64,000 nt of DNA from a virus: IMG/VR virus record IMGVR_UViG_3300028654_000012, positions 1 through 64,000 of that record. One strand, 5' to 3'. The notes beneath the pieces are model-generated. The model ran no database searches, had not been told where the DNA came from, and worked only from the letters and a program-made list of their open reading frames with translations. Shown here piece after piece: positions 35,281-45,600 of this stretch. Every line of letters starts with the position of its first letter. Position 1 is the stretch's first letter. A program made the position numbers and the translations under genes.

Positions 35281-37260
35281 ATGGAACAAGAACTTTTTCA
35301 AAACGGCCAGCCAATCCTAACAAACGACCTTAACAATGCTCAGGCAGACTTAGAAGATGCCTTAGTTAAAAGGTTCACAGACTCCTTCTCTTCAGGTATC
35401 TTGCAGAATGCTCTAAATCAATTTGCAATTACCGTGAATGTAGGTAATCATAATCTTATAGATATCGCCACTGGCGTAGGTTATGACCCTAAAGGTCAAC
35501 GAGTATCTATCACTTCAGCTACGGATCTGTATGCAGCTGCTTACGTTACAGGCAGTACTCAGACTTCAGGGATTCCTTTTACTTACGGAGTTCCTAACGG
35601 CCCTTTAACTTATACGAATAATGGATTGCCTGGTCCTCAGTATACTCTTACTCCGCAAAATTCAGGGTGTCAAGGTATTCCTCTATTCGCGGGCGATTAT
35701 AATTATATATGGATTGGCTATTTACAAACAACCGATCCTAATATATTCGTTCTACAGAATTTAACTAATCTCAGGCTGTTTACATCTGCCTACGATGGCT
35801 ATCAGATTGTAGTAGTGGGATCTCCTACAGTAGTGACTAATCCTTCTACACTCAATCCAGATCAGACTAATTTTTCGTATATCTATTTAGGTTATGTAAA
35901 CAATACTGCGTACCCTACTCCTCTATCTGCAGGTAACATTAATACTAATGGACGTACTTTTTATTCATTAGAAAATGATCGCCTGCTAGCTATAGTGCCG
36001 GCTACGGATGCAGACAGAACTATAACCTATACTTACGGTCAATCGGTTAACTTACAAGATCATGTAGGGGCTCTAGGTAATGGAGTTGTAACACCTGAAA
36101 ATCCTCATGGAATGAACTTATCTGACTTATCAGGTGTAGGTACTACTGTTGCTCAGCTCTTAGAAACAGCCTTTACTTCAGGTATAGCCGGTACAGATCT
36201 TTCGTCTTTAAGCTTCAACGTAGATACTGGAGATCATCCAGGTAATCCTGCCTGGGGAGTAAATGGTTTTGAGGTCACTCCTCTTCTGTCTGACTCTACG
36301 CTGTACGTACAAGGCGTTACTATGGCTAGCACAGGAGTTCTAGGTTTCGGCGCAGAATTCTTTATGGCTAGTGCAGGCGGGACGATCTTGCCTACAGATG
36401 TTTACACTATATATGTAGACTCCGTATCTCAGTCACTAAAGATGGCCGGCGCGGCCGGTGGAGCGGGTCAATCCTACCAGGTACAAGTAAATAGTGTACT
36501 ATCTTCAGGGATCACTGTTATAACTTCTTCTCTTACGTCTCCAGACTTTCCGTTATGGTCTTTTACTTTTAATAATGGAACAGGGGCTATTTCAGGGGTA
36601 ACAGATCTAAGAATTTTTGGCAATGTAGGCTCAGCTAGCTTGGCACATAGCTCTGCTACCAATACGTTTATTATCCCTTATAACCTAAGCGTTTCAGGAT
36701 CTATTAGTACTTCTAGTACCTTTAATGCTCCTACTGTCAACGCTACTACCGTAGTAGAACAGGGAGGATTTCCATTAGTTCCTGCAGGTTCTATTAATGC
36801 TTATGGAGGTAGTACTGCTCCTGGAGGATGGTTAATTTGCAACGGGCAATCTTATCCTACATCTACTTACCCTAATCTATTTGCCGCTGTCGGATATAAT
36901 TGGGGCGGGACTGGAGCTAACTTTAACGTACCTGATCTTAGAGGCGTATTTTTACGTGGCGCCAATAATATGGGTACAGGCGATGCGACGGATAGTTTCG
37001 CGGATCCAGATGCAGCAAGTCGTGTTACACGTCTTTCAGGCGGAGAGACAGGTGATAACGTAGGTTCATTCCAGTTAGATGATGTAGTAGCCCATACCCA
37101 TGACGTTATCGGAGCAGCTTCGTCATCTCCAGCTTATGCGTCAGGGGGATCTGACTCACCAGCACATGCTTCTGTAGAAACAACCTTTACCCAGACACCT
37201 ACAGGCGGAAATGAAACGCGTTCTAAGAACGCCTACGTGATGTACATCATTAAATTCTAA
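35281..37260 (+). CDS. Tail fibre / short fibre with phage tail collar domain
   Basis: 659 residues. The N-terminal 120 residues attach to the baseplate (typical of the protein after tail protein I: QNGQPILTNDLNNAQADLED). The shaft is beta-rich. Residues ~500-659 are a tail collar domain (PF07484): AYGGSTAPGGWLICNGQSYP, FNVPDLRGVFLRGANNMG, VVAHTHDV, ending NAYVMYIIKF. The His-rich AHTHD motif usually binds metal in the trimeric tip. It ends the baseplate gene run. Confidence 0.85.
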   Translation: MEQELFQNGQPILTNDLNNAQADLEDALVKRFTDSFSSGILQNALNQFAITVNVGNHNLIDIATGVGYDPKGQRVSITSATDLYAAAYVTGSTQTSGIPFTYGVPNGPLTYTNNGLPGPQYTLTPQNSGCQGIPLFAGDYNYIWIGYLQTTDPNIFVLQNLTNLRLFTSAYDGYQIVVVGSPTVVTNPSTLNPDQTNFSYIYLGYVNNTAYPTPLSAGNINTNGRTFYSLENDRLLAIVPATDADRTITYTYGQSVNLQDHVGALGNGVVTPENPHGMNLSDLSGVGTTVAQLLETAFTSGIAGTDLSSLSFNVDTGDHPGNPAWGVNGFEVTPLLSDSTLYVQGVTMASTGVLGFGAEFFMASAGGTILPTDVYTIYVDSVSQSLKMAGAAGGAGQSYQVQVNSVLSSGITVITSSLTSPDFPLWSFTFNNGTGAISGVTDLRIFGNVGSASLAHSSATNTFIIPYNLSVSGSISTSSTFNAPTVNATTVVEQGGFPLVPAGSINAYGGSTAPGGWLICNGQSYPTSTYPNLFAAVGYNWGGTGANFNVPDLRGVFLRGANNMGTGDATDSFADPDAASRVTRLSGGETGDNVGSFQLDDVVAHTHDVIGAASSSPAYASGGSDSPAHASVETTFTQTPTGGNETRSKNAYVMYIIKF

Positions 37261-37272
37261 GGAGAAAAGTAT

Positions 37273-37461
37273 ATGTCAGAAATGTTTTTAGATCATATTT
37301 CAGAAGACGCCCCTGTTAGTCTGCAAGCGGGGCAAAGAATCGTAATGAAGGTAGTAAATGCAGATGGCACTGTCGCTCAAGTTGTATTTGATGATGCTGT
37401 CCCTATGGGAGAAATCTTTAGTGGAATTGTAGCTTATACAGGACATCTTGTAAGTGCGTAA
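37273..37461 (+). CDS. Small paralogous protein 1
   Basis: 62 residues, with ribosome site AAGGAGAAA. It is paralogous to the next gene: AGQRIVMKVVNADGTVAQVV versus AGQKILIQVVNADGTIATTL, followed by FDDAVP versus FNDAVP. A single beta-rich domain without signal peptide or membrane segment. Function unknown; perhaps a small fibre cap or decoration. Confidence 0.6.
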   Translation: MSEMFLDHISEDAPVSLQAGQRIVMKVVNADGTVAQVVFDDAVPMGEIFSGIVAYTGHLVSA

Positions 37462-37470
37462 GAGGTAATT

Positions 37471-37665
37471 ATGGCTAATATGAAACCCGATAGAATCGCT
37501 GAATTCGTTAATATTAATATGGTAGCTGGACAAAAAATTTTAATTCAGGTAGTAAATGCAGATGGAACAATAGCTACTACCTTGTTCAATGACGCTGTCC
37601 CTGCAGGACTTAATTTCGAAGGTAACGCATCATATTCAGGAAATTTCACAGACGTTTTCATTTAA
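37471..37665 (+). CDS. Small paralogous protein 2
   Basis: 64 residues, with ribosome site AGAGGTAAT, 9 nt after its paralogue. The conserved VVNADGT core is kept while both ends differ, suggesting an old tandem duplication. Function unknown. Confidence 0.6.
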   Translation: MANMKPDRIAEFVNINMVAGQKILIQVVNADGTIATTLFNDAVPAGLNFEGNASYSGNFTDVFI

Positions 37666-37689
37666 CAAATTTAATAACAGGAGCTTCAC

Positions 37690-38445
37690 ATGGCTTTAAT
37701 TACATATAATCAAAATGCTTCAATGACCATCAAGGGACTTATTCCTGTAGGCGGGGCGGGCATTAGCGTTTTAGCCTCTCCCGATCTTCAGGTAATCGGA
37801 GCTCCTATGGGCGACTATTTAGCTGAAACTTACCAGGTAGAACCTCTAACTACTGCGACCGCTATAGATATGGGAAAAATTGTAACTGGTAAGATAGTAT
37901 GGATTCAGTCAGATCAGCCCTTAGCTGTTACACTTTTCCAAACAACTTATTTTGGAACATCTGTTTCTGACACTGCTCCAGCTACTTCTATTGCGGGCGG
38001 AATGCTTTCTCTTAATCTTAATGGAGATGGCATGCAGACAGTAACTTTAGGAGTTGATGCTACAGGAATACTTGTGGCTGCGGATATTCAAGCTAAAGTA
38101 AGAGCGCTTACAGCGGTTAGTGCTCCTAATCAGGCTGCTTACGATAACTTCACTGCTACATATGCTAACAGTGTATATACTCTAACTTCAGGTATCGGCG
38201 GTACAAGTAGCTCTGTAGTTGTTAATAACAGCGGCATTGCTTCTTCTTTACTTCTCGGCCCTGCTAATGGTGGAACAGAAACTGTAGGTGTTTTACCTAC
38301 AGTACTTTCATTAGATAGTTTTATGATGGCTAATACTACTTTTAAGGCTCTTGAATTAGCTAATTTGTCTTCTACAACTGTAGCAAATGTGGCTATAGCG
38401 GTACTAGGTAATAGAGCCGCTCCTACAGGAACGGGTATATATTAA
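37690..38445 (+). CDS. Virion protein interrupted by a GTS module
   Basis: 251 residues with ribosome site CAGGAGC. Residues 1-86 and 201-251 together form one ~135 residue domain (VWIQSDQPLAVTLFQTT continuing into VLSLDSFMMANTTFKALELA and VANVAIAVLG). Residues 89-200 are a GTS module inserted into it. No DUF3494 accompanies this copy, so the GTS module can move alone. Likely a small surface protein of the particle. Confidence 0.7.
   Translation: MALITYNQNASMTIKGLIPVGGAGISVLASPDLQVIGAPMGDYLAETYQVEPLTTATAIDMGKIVTGKIVWIQSDQPLAVTLFQTTYFGTSVSDTAPATSIAGGMLSLNLNGDGMQTVTLGVDATGILVAADIQAKVRALTAVSAPNQAAYDNFTATYANSVYTLTSGIGGTSSSVVVNNSGIASSLLLGPANGGTETVGVLPTVLSLDSFMMANTTFKALELANLSSTTVANVAIAVLGNRAAPTGTGIY
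37954..38289 (+). repeat. GTS module copy G
   Basis: Stand-alone inserted copy; GTSVSDTAPATSIAGG, LSLNLNGDGMQTVTLG, ANGGTETVG. Confidence 0.8.
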
Positions 38446-38446
38446 T

Positions 38447-38872
38447 ATGAGGACAGCTACATTAGTGAGGGTTACTTCAGATGCTACTGGAACATTTGGT
38501 AATATTACCACTGATAGTGGCTTGTCTCTTGTTACTCTTGAGTTACCGTGGTTAGATGATCGGCCAGCTGTTTCTTGCATTCCTGCAGGTGTTTATAAAG
38601 TACAGTGGACAAGTCATCCTCTTCATGGATGGGTTTATCAGGTAGAGAATGTGCCCGGTAGATCAGCTATTCTTATTCATTCAGCGAATATTCCTGAACA
38701 GCTTCTCGGGTGTATTGCTGTTGGAGAACAAGTAGTTATGTTTCCAGCAGGAACTTTTCCAAATATAAATATTCCTCTGAAAGGGATTAACCACTCTAAA
38801 CAAGCGTTAATAAACTTCGATGCAGATATGGCTCAAAGTGATATAACTCTTACTATAAAAGGCCCTCAATGA
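38447..38872 (+). CDS. DUF5675 family protein
   Basis: 141 residues. LVRVTSDATGTFGNIT, TLELPWLDDRPAVSCIPAGV, GWVYQVENVPGRSAILIHSA and NIPEQLLGCIAVG match DUF5675, a domain often found near phage lysis genes and with a fold related to L,D-transpeptidase-like or murein-active proteins. The TGA stop overlaps the start of the next gene (ATGA), a membrane protein, so the pair may act together at the envelope. Biochemical activity of this family is not established. Confidence 0.75.
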   Translation: MRTATLVRVTSDATGTFGNITTDSGLSLVTLELPWLDDRPAVSCIPAGVYKVQWTSHPLHGWVYQVENVPGRSAILIHSANIPEQLLGCIAVGEQVVMFPAGTFPNINIPLKGINHSKQALINFDADMAQSDITLTIKGPQ

Positions 38873-39126
38873 ATAGCGTCTTAAAGTACTTATCGAAAAA
38901 TTTACTTGGTAACTATAGTAATCATAGTGGCAACTATACCCTTCTACGTACGGTAATGTCTGTTGCTTATCTTATTATAATTACCTATTGCACATTGCAC
39001 GATCCGGCTACAAGAAATACTGTGATTACGGTTACAGGGGGTTTAGTAGGTACTCTCTGCGGCGTACACACTATTGGTAGTTACTTTGGAAGTAGTACGT
39101 TGCCTACCGCGACGGTCCCTGACTAA
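38869..39126 (+). CDS. Small membrane protein, holin-like candidate
   Basis: 85 residues with two predicted membrane segments (~residues 25-42 VMSVAYLIIITYCTLH and ~51-70 VITVTGGLVGTLCGVHTIGS). It is coupled by ATGA overlap to the DUF5675 gene. Two-TM small proteins next to lysis-type genes are often holins or antiholins, but a clear holin lies 9.5 kb downstream, so the role is uncertain. Confidence 0.55.
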   Translation: MNSVLKYLSKNLLGNYSNHSGNYTLLRTVMSVAYLIIITYCTLHDPATRNTVITVTGGLVGTLCGVHTIGSYFGSSTLPTATVPD

Positions 39127-39140
39127 GAGGATTAACATCT

Positions 39141-42100
39141 ATGAGTATAATTCCGCAGGTAGTTATAAACTTAACCGACGAGGCTATTACTCTGTTCGAC
39201 GTCAGAGCATGGAATACTAAGCCTATCGTTCTACCTCCTTTCAACACTCAGCCTGGCGGCGTTCCTGTAGATCTTTCCCTTCTTGCTCTTGATGTAGATT
39301 TAACTAAATCTTTCCATTTGAAGCATTTATATCGCACAGGAAAGATTCACGTAAACTCTACTTTCTTAGTTAGCCAGCTTCAAGCTGGTACGATGGGAAT
39401 TGATGAAGTAGCAATAATCGGAATTCCTACTGTCGGCCAAGCCCCCATCGCCACGAGCCCGACTACTGCTGTCTGGCAGAGTCTTCCGGTAACGCTTCCT
39501 CCTTCAGGACCTGCTGGCGGAGATTTATCAGGAACCTATCCTAATCCTACTGTTGTCTCCGCAGCCGGAAATTTTACAGTAGCGGCGGGACAAATTCTTA
39601 CCCCTACTATTACTTCTTTACTAGGATCTGGAACCGCTCTTTCGATTCGAGCTAATGATGGACAAGGAGGTGCTCCTGGAGGTACTCTTTCTTTAGCTAG
39701 CGGAGCTAGTTCCGGGGGTTTGCCCGTAGGATCTGGAGCTACTATTACCCTTGCAGGAGCACTAAGTCCTGCTACAATTTCGATGGTAGCTGGAAATAAT
39801 GGTTTTGGAACTACTGGAGCATCTTTCAGTCTGGCAGGAGCGGCAGGAGGAGTAGGCGGAGATGCTACTCTTACGGGTGGAACGGGTCAAGGTAACCATG
39901 GCGGCTACATTAATCTTAATACAGGTGGAGGAAGTAGCTCAGGAGCTATCCTCTTTCAGATCGCTGGAACTGAGGCTGCTAGAGTAGATGCATCAGGTTA
40001 TTTCGGTATTGGAACTACTTTACCTTCTACGGCTCTTACTGTTCAAGGAGCCACTAATTATGGCGTAATTAAAGTTCTGAGTGCAGCTCCTGGCGGTGAA
40101 GCTAGTATTGGCTTTAGGCCAATTGATGGGACTGACGGAGGCGTTAACGATTGGGTTATTGGCTCTACAGTTAACGGTAGTGGAAATAATTTTGTTTTCT
40201 GGAATCAATCTAATAACTTAATTACAATTGATCCCTCAGGCAATATGAATCTTGCCTTTGGAGGATTAACTGCGAATAGTTTAACTACTCCTACTCTGCA
40301 AGTTAATGGCTTAGAGACGATAGTTGGCTCTGACAATGGATTTCCAGGTAACGGTTTAGTAATTGTCCCTCCTAATCACACACAGACTGCTACTTATGGG
40401 TGGGGCGGAATAACAACTTCGTCTATCTTCGTCATACAGACTGGAGGGGGGCAGAATCTTTACCTCAATCCCTCATTCGCCGGCGGCTTCGTTGGCATAG
40501 GTATTGATCCCAATGTAGGATCTCCTTTAGGTCCTTTACAGGTTCGTGCGGCGGCTGATATAAATCTTTTGGTAAATGCCGCAGCTGGAGCTCTTACCCT
40601 CTCTGCTATTAACGATGTAAATAGTGCTAATGTACCTTTTGCGATTCGAGCTTCTAGTCTATCTCTCGATAATGGTGCAATTACTACTGATGGTAGTGGT
40701 AATGCTACTTTCAGAAGTGTAGCTATCAGTACTGATGGTTCTCCCATTTTTTCAGCAGGGTATGACCTCAAAATTAGAAGCACCACCTCTCTCTTAGGGA
40801 TTCACACCGATTATACGGGAGGTATCCCCACTCTAGAATTTGGTTGTGGTGATGTAGGTACTATTGCTCGAATTACTACTAATGGATCTACGAATCCTAT
40901 TGTGCTTAGTGCGGGAGGAGTTGATAGTGTATTGTTCTCTCCTGCGGGGCAAGTTGGATTATATGGAAATAATACTTCTCTAGGCGCCCTCGATATAGGA
41001 GGTAATCTTCTCATCTCTACCGCCTCGGTTATTAATCCTGCTCCAGGTAATACCGGAAGTATAAATATCTTTGCAGGTAATACCCAAGATTCTGCGGCTG
41101 TTGCAGGTAATATAAATATAGCTGCTGGTGCTGCGAATACTAATGGCGCTTCAGGCGGTAATGTCTCCATTAGCGGAGGATATTCCGTAGGAGGAGTTGT
41201 CGGAGGGCCGAGCTTAACTCTTTATGGAGCTCAAGGCAATCCAGGTACTCAAGTATCGGGTGCAGCAGCTATTAATGGCGGAACGAATGGTCAAGGAGAT
41301 GGTGGCGCAGGCATCCTTCTAAATCCGGGGAATGGATCAATCGGGGGCGGCTCCGTAAATATAAGCGCAGGAAGTTCTGCGAGTAGGCCTGGAGGAGATA
41401 TTATACTTTCTCCGGGAGTAGGTAGCACTACAGGTCACGTTCAAATTCTAGATGGCTCCCAAGGTGTAGGCAAGGTTCTAACCTCTGATGCTTCGGGTAA
41501 TGCTTCCTGGCAAGCTTCCGCAGGATTTGCGATAGGTTCGGTAATTGCTACCTACATAACGGGAGTGCAGTCCTCAGCTTTCGCCACTTTCGATGGCGTT
41601 AATATGTGGGTTAGTGGCCAAGGAAGTTCAGGTACTCTTGCAAAGATATCTCCTGATGGAGTAAGTACTGTACTCGGAGGAATAGGTTCCTATCCTTACG
41701 GACAGGTTTTTGACGGTAAGAATATATGGGTTCTGGGAAATAATGCGGAAACCATTATCAAGGTTGAACCTAATGGTACTACAACTCCTTATCCTCTTCC
41801 AATTAATAATCCTATATTTGGAGCTTTCGATGGTACTAATATTTGGGTTACCGATGGAACTAGTAATGCTGTCGTAAAAGTAGCTCCAGACGGAACTCCT
41901 ACTGCTTATACGGGAGCGGTATCTAATCCTTACGGTATAGCCTTTGATGGTCAAAATATGTGGGTGGCTAATTCGACGGATGGATCTGTTTCTAAAATAG
42001 ATCCTAGCGGGGTCATGACCAATTATCCTATCCCAGGTGTTTCTCAGTCTTACGGTATAGCCTTCGATGGTGCTAATATGTGGGTAACAAGTCCTATAGA

Positions 42101-42638
42101 AGGGGCCGTTACCGAAGTAGCACCTGATGGATCAGTTATTGCTACTTACTTCGGAATTCCTGGAGCCATATGGATTGCTTTCGACGGCACTAACATGTGG
42201 GTGGTTAGTAATACTGTAGGAGATGTTACTCGCGTTGCTCCCGATGGATCATTTATTTCCTATCCCGGAGTTACAGGTTTCTCAAACGGTATAGCCTTTG
42301 ATGGTCAAAATATGTGGGTGGTTGGCGGTGCTGATAATACTATTAGTGAAGTTCAAGCTCTACCCCACTTTTATAGAACCAATTCTCCTTCAGACTTAAC
42401 AGGATTTGCCTTAGCTAGTTCTATAAAGGGCGCACCTTCTAGCAGTGCAACTGTAGCCGTTCCGATCTCTTCGGTTACTACTTACACCGTAACTCATAAT
42501 TTAGGATACTATCCATTAGTACAGATTCTAAATAGCTCAGGCTTCATGGTTATTCCTAATTCTCTATTCCATACAGATATGAATAACTTTACAGTAACTT
42601 TTACTCTTCCGGTAACAGGCACGATCATTTACAGGTAA
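39141..42638 (+). CDS. Giant fibre with shared anchor and seven-bladed propeller
   Basis: 1165 residues with ribosome site AGAGGATT. Residues 1-80 are the same anchor as in the DUF3494 display protein at 3522. Then GGDLSGTYPNPTV, a long beta-rich shaft with Gly-rich repeats (GGYINLNTGGGSS, NINIAAGAANTNG), the linker LTSDASGNASWQ, a propeller (~795-1075) with seven cores of the type FDGTNMWV, and a C-terminal tip domain (TYTVTHNLGYYPLVQILNSS). Propeller blades contain SKIDPSG / VAPDGS turns. It is probably a receptor-binding fibre whose propeller is the distal or subdistal head. Confidence 0.8.
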   Translation: MSIIPQVVINLTDEAITLFDVRAWNTKPIVLPPFNTQPGGVPVDLSLLALDVDLTKSFHLKHLYRTGKIHVNSTFLVSQLQAGTMGIDEVAIIGIPTVGQAPIATSPTTAVWQSLPVTLPPSGPAGGDLSGTYPNPTVVSAAGNFTVAAGQILTPTITSLLGSGTALSIRANDGQGGAPGGTLSLASGASSGGLPVGSGATITLAGALSPATISMVAGNNGFGTTGASFSLAGAAGGVGGDATLTGGTGQGNHGGYINLNTGGGSSSGAILFQIAGTEAARVDASGYFGIGTTLPSTALTVQGATNYGVIKVLSAAPGGEASIGFRPIDGTDGGVNDWVIGSTVNGSGNNFVFWNQSNNLITIDPSGNMNLAFGGLTANSLTTPTLQVNGLETIVGSDNGFPGNGLVIVPPNHTQTATYGWGGITTSSIFVIQTGGGQNLYLNPSFAGGFVGIGIDPNVGSPLGPLQVRAAADINLLVNAAAGALTLSAINDVNSANVPFAIRASSLSLDNGAITTDGSGNATFRSVAISTDGSPIFSAGYDLKIRSTTSLLGIHTDYTGGIPTLEFGCGDVGTIARITTNGSTNPIVLSAGGVDSVLFSPAGQVGLYGNNTSLGALDIGGNLLISTASVINPAPGNTGSINIFAGNTQDSAAVAGNINIAAGAANTNGASGGNVSISGGYSVGGVVGGPSLTLYGAQGNPGTQVSGAAAINGGTNGQGDGGAGILLNPGNGSIGGGSVNISAGSSASRPGGDIILSPGVGSTTGHVQILDGSQGVGKVLTSDASGNASWQASAGFAIGSVIATYITGVQSSAFATFDGVNMWVSGQGSSGTLAKISPDGVSTVLGGIGSYPYGQVFDGKNIWVLGNNAETIIKVEPNGTTTPYPLPINNPIFGAFDGTNIWVTDGTSNAVVKVAPDGTPTAYTGAVSNPYGIAFDGQNMWVANSTDGSVSKIDPSGVMTNYPIPGVSQSYGIAFDGANMWVTSPIEGAVTEVAPDGSVIATYFGIPGAIWIAFDGTNMWVVSNTVGDVTRVAPDGSFISYPGVTGFSNGIAFDGQNMWVVGGADNTISEVQALPHFYRTNSPSDLTGFALASSIKGAPSSSATVAVPISSVTTYTVTHNLGYYPLVQILNSSGFMVIPNSLFHTDMNNFTVTFTLPVTGTIIYR

Positions 42639-42642
42639 TCAA

Positions 42643-45600
42643 ATGGAAATTATAGGTAACTTAATTGTAGACGGAACGTCTCTCCTTGATGATGGGGCTA
42701 TCACTACTGATGGTGCAGGTAATATTACTGCTAACAGTATAACGGCCGCTGTAACTGGAACTTCTACTACTGCAATCAACTTGCAGGGCGGGGCAATAGG
42801 GGAGATTCCGTTTCAGACAGCTACAGATGCTACGGGATTTGACTCCCTATTTAATTGGAATGACGCTTCCCACTATTTAGGTATTGGCACTTCTACTCCT
42901 GGCTACGGTGTTGATCTTTATGGAAATGTAGGCGGAGCGGGTACTAAAGGGGTATTCCGGGCAGTAGGTGATGGAGTAAACGGTTTCTTTAGAGCTGAAG
43001 CTTACGGAGTTAGTAGTTCAGGGGCTATTACTGGCGGCTTAAGTATGAGAGGTGCCCGAGGGAGCTTCGCTGTTCCTACTGCAGTGCAGCAGAATGATAT
43101 CATAGGTTCTGTAAACTATAGAGGTCATGACGGTACCGCATTTCCAGGTAGCCCTACGGTCAGTATATTTGCAAATACCTCTGAAATATGGACTCCTACA
43201 GCTCATGGTACTAATCTTATCATGAACTGGACTCCTACAGGTACTATTACTCAGACAGGCCAGCTAGTACTAAATGGATCTTCTTCTGGAGGTGTAGTAA
43301 ACAACATAGCTCTAGGGCTAGTGCAGCCGGGATCTCCGGGGGTAAATCTTAATTTTAATCGTCCTAGTGGTAACGCTTCGCTCATTAATAATGCTGTTGG
43401 AGGGTCTTTAAGTCTCAATGCCCAAACTGCTGGGGGAATTGTAAATGTTAATGCTAACAACGGCATTAATGTTGTTACTAGTAATAATAATGTTAATCTC
43501 ACTGCAGGCAATGGTGTTTTCATCCAGTCTGGTAATGCGGGGGGAACTAGCGGATTCAACGTTAACTGTTCGGCTGCCAACGGCGGCGTTAACATTAATT
43601 CAGGAACTACCGGTCGCGTAGATATTTCCGCAGGTCTCAGTGCAGGTGGCCAAGGTATTACAATGCACTCTGGACCTGGTGGATTTACAGTTCTCGCAGT
43701 GGGAGGAGGTAACGTTAATTTACAGCCTGGAGGTGATATTAATTTGACACCTACTGGAAATGTAGGCGTTAATACTTCAGGTACATTCAATGTTAACACC
43801 GCCAATCTCAATGCCTCAAACGGAACATTAAGGGTAATTTCGACTTCTGGGCCCGCGTTCTTAGAGTTGGTAGCTCCGGGACAGCCCCAATGGAATGTAG
43901 TTGTTGATAATGGCAACGGCCATTTCTTTATCCAGAATAATAGTACGGGCGCACAGATAGTTTCCCTCGATAAGAATGCCCCTAATAATTCTATTAACGT
44001 AGATTCTGCGGGAACGGTACATTTAGCGACGGGCTTAAATGTGTCTCCATCTGCAGGCTCTGCTGTTATAGAGTTAGATGGCCATCCCGCCACGTGGCAG
44101 CTTATTTCGCAGAATGCTTCTGGTGCCTTTAGTATTAGAAGTGTTTCCGGCTCAGCTAATACGGTCAATATCGAGTCTGGCGCTCCGCAGAATTCTTTAT
44201 ACATTGGAGCTTCTGGCGTAGGTATTGATACTGCTAATGTAACAAGACAGCTCACAGTAGGAGGGTCAGGGCAAATTCTGGCGGGGACGGAATCAGCGGG
44301 ATTGTTACTTCTTCCAGGTCTTATTTTTGCAGCAGGTTCTGGAGATATTAACGTAGTTACAGACTTTGGTAGAGTTAAGCTTCAGGACTCCACTGGCGGT
44401 GCAACAGCTATGTATCTCACCGGAGGTTTGCTAGGGCTTGGTACTCAGACGCCTGGTTTCAAGCTTGATGCAGTAGGAGATATCAATACTTCTACGGTTT
44501 ATCGCGTAGGAGGCTTCCCTGTAATGGATGGTCTGGGAGCTTACGCTCTTAAAGACTCTGGGGGTACTGTAGATGTTTCTGCCGCAGCAGCTCCTAGTAC
44601 GGGGCAGGTATTAACCGCAACTGATGCTAATCATGCTACGTGGCAAACTCCTTCAGGAGGAGCTCCTCCAACAGGAACTGTATTAGGATCCTTCACTGTA
44701 TCTGACTTTACCGAAGCTCTATGTTTTGACGGTACTTATATCTGGACAGCAAATTCATTTAGTGGTCCTGGAAGCGTATGTAAGCTCTTGGCATCGACTG
44801 GAGCGCTAGTAGCTACTTATACGGTGGGAACGCGGCCGACTGGCGTGACTTATGACGGTAACAATATCTGGGTTACTAACGTAACAGATAATACTGTAAG
44901 CCAAATTGTAATCGAGAGCGGCGTAGTTCTAGGGCCTTATCCAGTTCAGACTCTTCCGTGGGAATCTACTTTTGATGGAACTTATCTCTGGGTAGTATGT
45001 GAGGGAGGATACTTACAGAAGCTAGCTGCTTCCGGAGGCTCAGTAGGATCCGTATTGCAGACTATTAGTTTACCTGGCGTTAGTCCCTTCGCTGTTTGTT
45101 TTGATGGTACAAATGTATGGGTTGCAAATTCAGGCGGGAATACTGTAACTAAAGTTCTCGCCGCGGATGGGAGTATTGTAGGAACTTATGCAGTAGGAGC
45201 TAGTAACTGCCAGCCGGGAGCTGTTCTGTTCGACGGTACCTATATTTGGACTGCTAACTACAACGATAGTACGGTAGGTAAGATTTTAGCTTCTACAGGA
45301 GCTCCTGCTAATGGCGCTCCATTTGCGACCGGCTCAGCTAATCCGTTCAAGATGACTTACGATGGTACCTATATTTGGGTGCTTAATCAGTCGGATACTC
45401 ATTGCGACCAGATTCTTGCAGAGACGGGTGAAGTCGTAGCTACTTTCCCTACTAATGCATTTACAGATGGTATTTGCTTTGCAGGTGATAGTATCTGGAT
45501 TGGTATTTACTTTGGATTTAACCAGGTAGGAAAGCTTGCAGATACTGTTCCTCCCTTCCACCCCAATATATTACCTCGCGCAGCACTTCTCTCTGCAGGC

